DNA from: Nocardia altamirensis NBRC 108246
GTDB taxonomy: Bacteria > Actinomycetota > Actinomycetes > Mycobacteriales > Mycobacteriaceae
Direction of reading: 5' to 3'
DNA length: 32,884 nt
Assembly (NCBI RefSeq): GCF_001612685.1
Contig: NZ_BDAY01000111.1
Span: 1 to 32,884, forward strand
Under the pieces are notes generated by a model. It saw nothing but the letters and a program-made list of their open reading frames with translations. It was not told the origin of the DNA and ran no database searches. Positions 31,692-32,884 of the stretch are shown in pieces; position 1 is the stretch's first letter, and each line of letters starts with the position of its first letter. The translations under genes were made by a program, and so were the position numbers.

Positions 31692-32884
31692 CGCTCACCC
31701 GATTCGTCCGCGCCCAGCTGACGATCTTCGCCATCCTCACGGTCATCGGACTCGCGGTGATGGGCGGGGTGTATGTGAAGGTGCCCGCGATGTTCGGCAT
31801 CGGGCGCTACGACGTCACGGTGCAGCTGGAGGCGACCGGCGGGCTCTACCCGACCGCCAACGTCGCCTATCGCGGCACGAATGTCGGTACGGTGCGCGAA
31901 GTTCGGCTCACTCCCGGTGGCGTCGAGGCGCAGTTGTCCATCGACAGCGACTACAAGGTGCCCAAGGATGTCACCGCCTGGGTGCGCAGCGTTTCCGCGG
32001 TCGGCGAGCAGTACGTCGACCTGATTCCGGCCGACCGGCCCGCGGGCGGCAACCTCGCCGACGGCGCGGTGATTCCGGTGCAGCGCACCAAGTTGCCGCA
32101 GGATGTCGGCTCGCTGCTCGATCAGTCGGATCGGCTGCTGTCCAGCGTCGCCGACACCAGGCTGCGGCAGGTGATCGACGAGGCGTTCCGTGCGTTCAAC
32201 GGGGCTGGTCCGGACCTGCAGCGGTTCATCGACTCGGCGTCGCTGCTGGTCCAGGAGGCGCAGCAGAGCGCGGAGCCGACGAAGAAGCTGCTCGATCAGA
32301 TCGGGCCGTTGCTGGACACCCAGATTCAGTCCGACGCGGCCATCCGGTCGTGGACCAGCGATCTCGCGACGGTGACCGATCAGCTGCGGGCGCACGATCC
32401 GTCGCTGCGGAATGTGTTGCGCGACGCGCCTGCTGCCATGCAGCGGGTCAACTCGCAGTTCGAATCCCTGCGCCCGACGTTGCCGCTGCTCTTGAACAAC
32501 CTGGTGAGTGTCGGACAGGTCGGCGTCACGTATCACGCTGGGCTGGAACAACTTCTGGTGGTGTTCCCGCCGTTGATCGCGGCGCTGAAGACGATCATCC
32601 GCGGTCCGCGTGAATACGGCGCGATGGTCGACTTCATGGTCGTCGTCAACGATCCGCCCGCGTGCACCACCGGATTCCTGCCCGCGAACGAACGGCGCTC
32701 GCCGAGCGAATTGGATTCCGTCCCTTCGCCGCCGGGGCTGTACTGCAAGGTGCCGCAGGATTCGCCGATCGCGGTGCGCGGCATCCGCAATACGCCGTGC
32801 GCGGAGTTCCCCGGCGTGCGGGCGCCGACGCCAGAGCTGTGCCGCTCCGGCTTCGTTCCGGAGGGCAACAACCCGCCGTTCGGG
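31688..32884 (+). CDS. mce4F: Mce4F substrate-binding protein (3' truncated by window edge)
   Basis: The ATG at 31688 overlaps the mce4E stop and 399 codons are visible without a stop; the M. tuberculosis protein is longer (about 560 aa), so the C-terminal part lies outside the window. N-terminal anchor at about 10-30 (LTIFAILTVIGLAVMGGVYV), MCE domain with ATGGLYPTANVAYRGTNVGTV and SAVGEQYVDLIP, and a long helical region follow. Cysteines occur in PPACTTGF, GLYCKVP, TPCAEF and ELCRSG near the visible end. Last Mce subunit of the operon. Confidence 0.95.
   Translation, partial: MTLTRFVRAQLTIFAILTVIGLAVMGGVYVKVPAMFGIGRYDVTVQLEATGGLYPTANVAYRGTNVGTVREVRLTPGGVEAQLSIDSDYKVPKDVTAWVRSVSAVGEQYVDLIPADRPAGGNLADGAVIPVQRTKLPQDVGSLLDQSDRLLSSVADTRLRQVIDEAFRAFNGAGPDLQRFIDSASLLVQEAQQSAEPTKKLLDQIGPLLDTQIQSDAAIRSWTSDLATVTDQLRAHDPSLRNVLRDAPAAMQRVNSQFESLRPTLPLLLNNLVSVGQVGVTYHAGLEQLLVVFPPLIAALKTIIRGPREYGAMVDFMVVVNDPPACTTGFLPANERRSPSELDSVPSPPGLYCKVPQDSPIAVRGIRNTPCAEFPGVRAPTPELCRSGFVPEGNNPPFG

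Overview
The window is high-GC actinobacterial DNA. GTG starts, 4-base ATGA/GTGA gene overlaps, an mce4 operon and KstR-type operators point to a mycolic-acid-containing actinomycete, most likely Nocardia or a close relative. This is inferred from protein resemblance to Mycobacterium tuberculosis families recalled from memory; no database search was run.

Layout. (1) 1-2610: the end of an unknown membrane-anchored gene, a 42-codon ORF built from a dispersed repeat, an ImmA/IrrE-type metallopeptidase, a multi-pass membrane protein of the MAB_1171c type and, convergent to them, an EspR-like XRE regulator. (2) 2973-12879: sterol side-chain catabolism. Divergent fadA5 and cyp125 are followed by a five-gene minus-strand operon: DUF35 protein, ltp4, ltp3, a flavin/F420 oxidoreductase and a SnoaL/ketosteroid-isomerase-like protein. 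Divergent from it are an Rv3520c-like F420 oxidoreductase and an acyl-CoA synthetase. (3) 12880-14115: about 1.2 kb of non-coding DNA packed with long perfect inverted repeats and a 12-copy, 16-bp tandem repeat. (4) 14116-15726: a SigG-like ECF sigma factor divergent from a glyoxalase-superfamily gene. (5) 15787-18283: divergent echA19 and fadD19. (6) 18343-20219: an FAD monooxygenase divergent from its likely TetR repressor. (7) 20296-32884: fadE26-fadE27 on the minus strand, then fdxD, hsd4A and the mce4 operon (yrbE4A, yrbE4B, mce4A-F) on the plus strand. mce4F runs off the end of the window.

How it fits together. Mce4 imports sterol. CYP125, probably fed electrons by the 3Fe-4S ferredoxin FdxD, oxidises the side-chain terminus. 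The acyl-CoA synthetases make CoA thioesters. FadE26/FadE27, EchA19, Hsd4A and FadA5 carry out beta-oxidation. FadD19 with Ltp3/Ltp4 is the known equipment for C24-branched (plant and fungal) sterol side chains. Seven 14-bp sites matching the KstR operator sit at every sterol promoter, so the set behaves as one regulon. The gene order from fadE26 to mce4F matches the M. tuberculosis Rv3505-Rv3494 region, with other genes interspersed further left.
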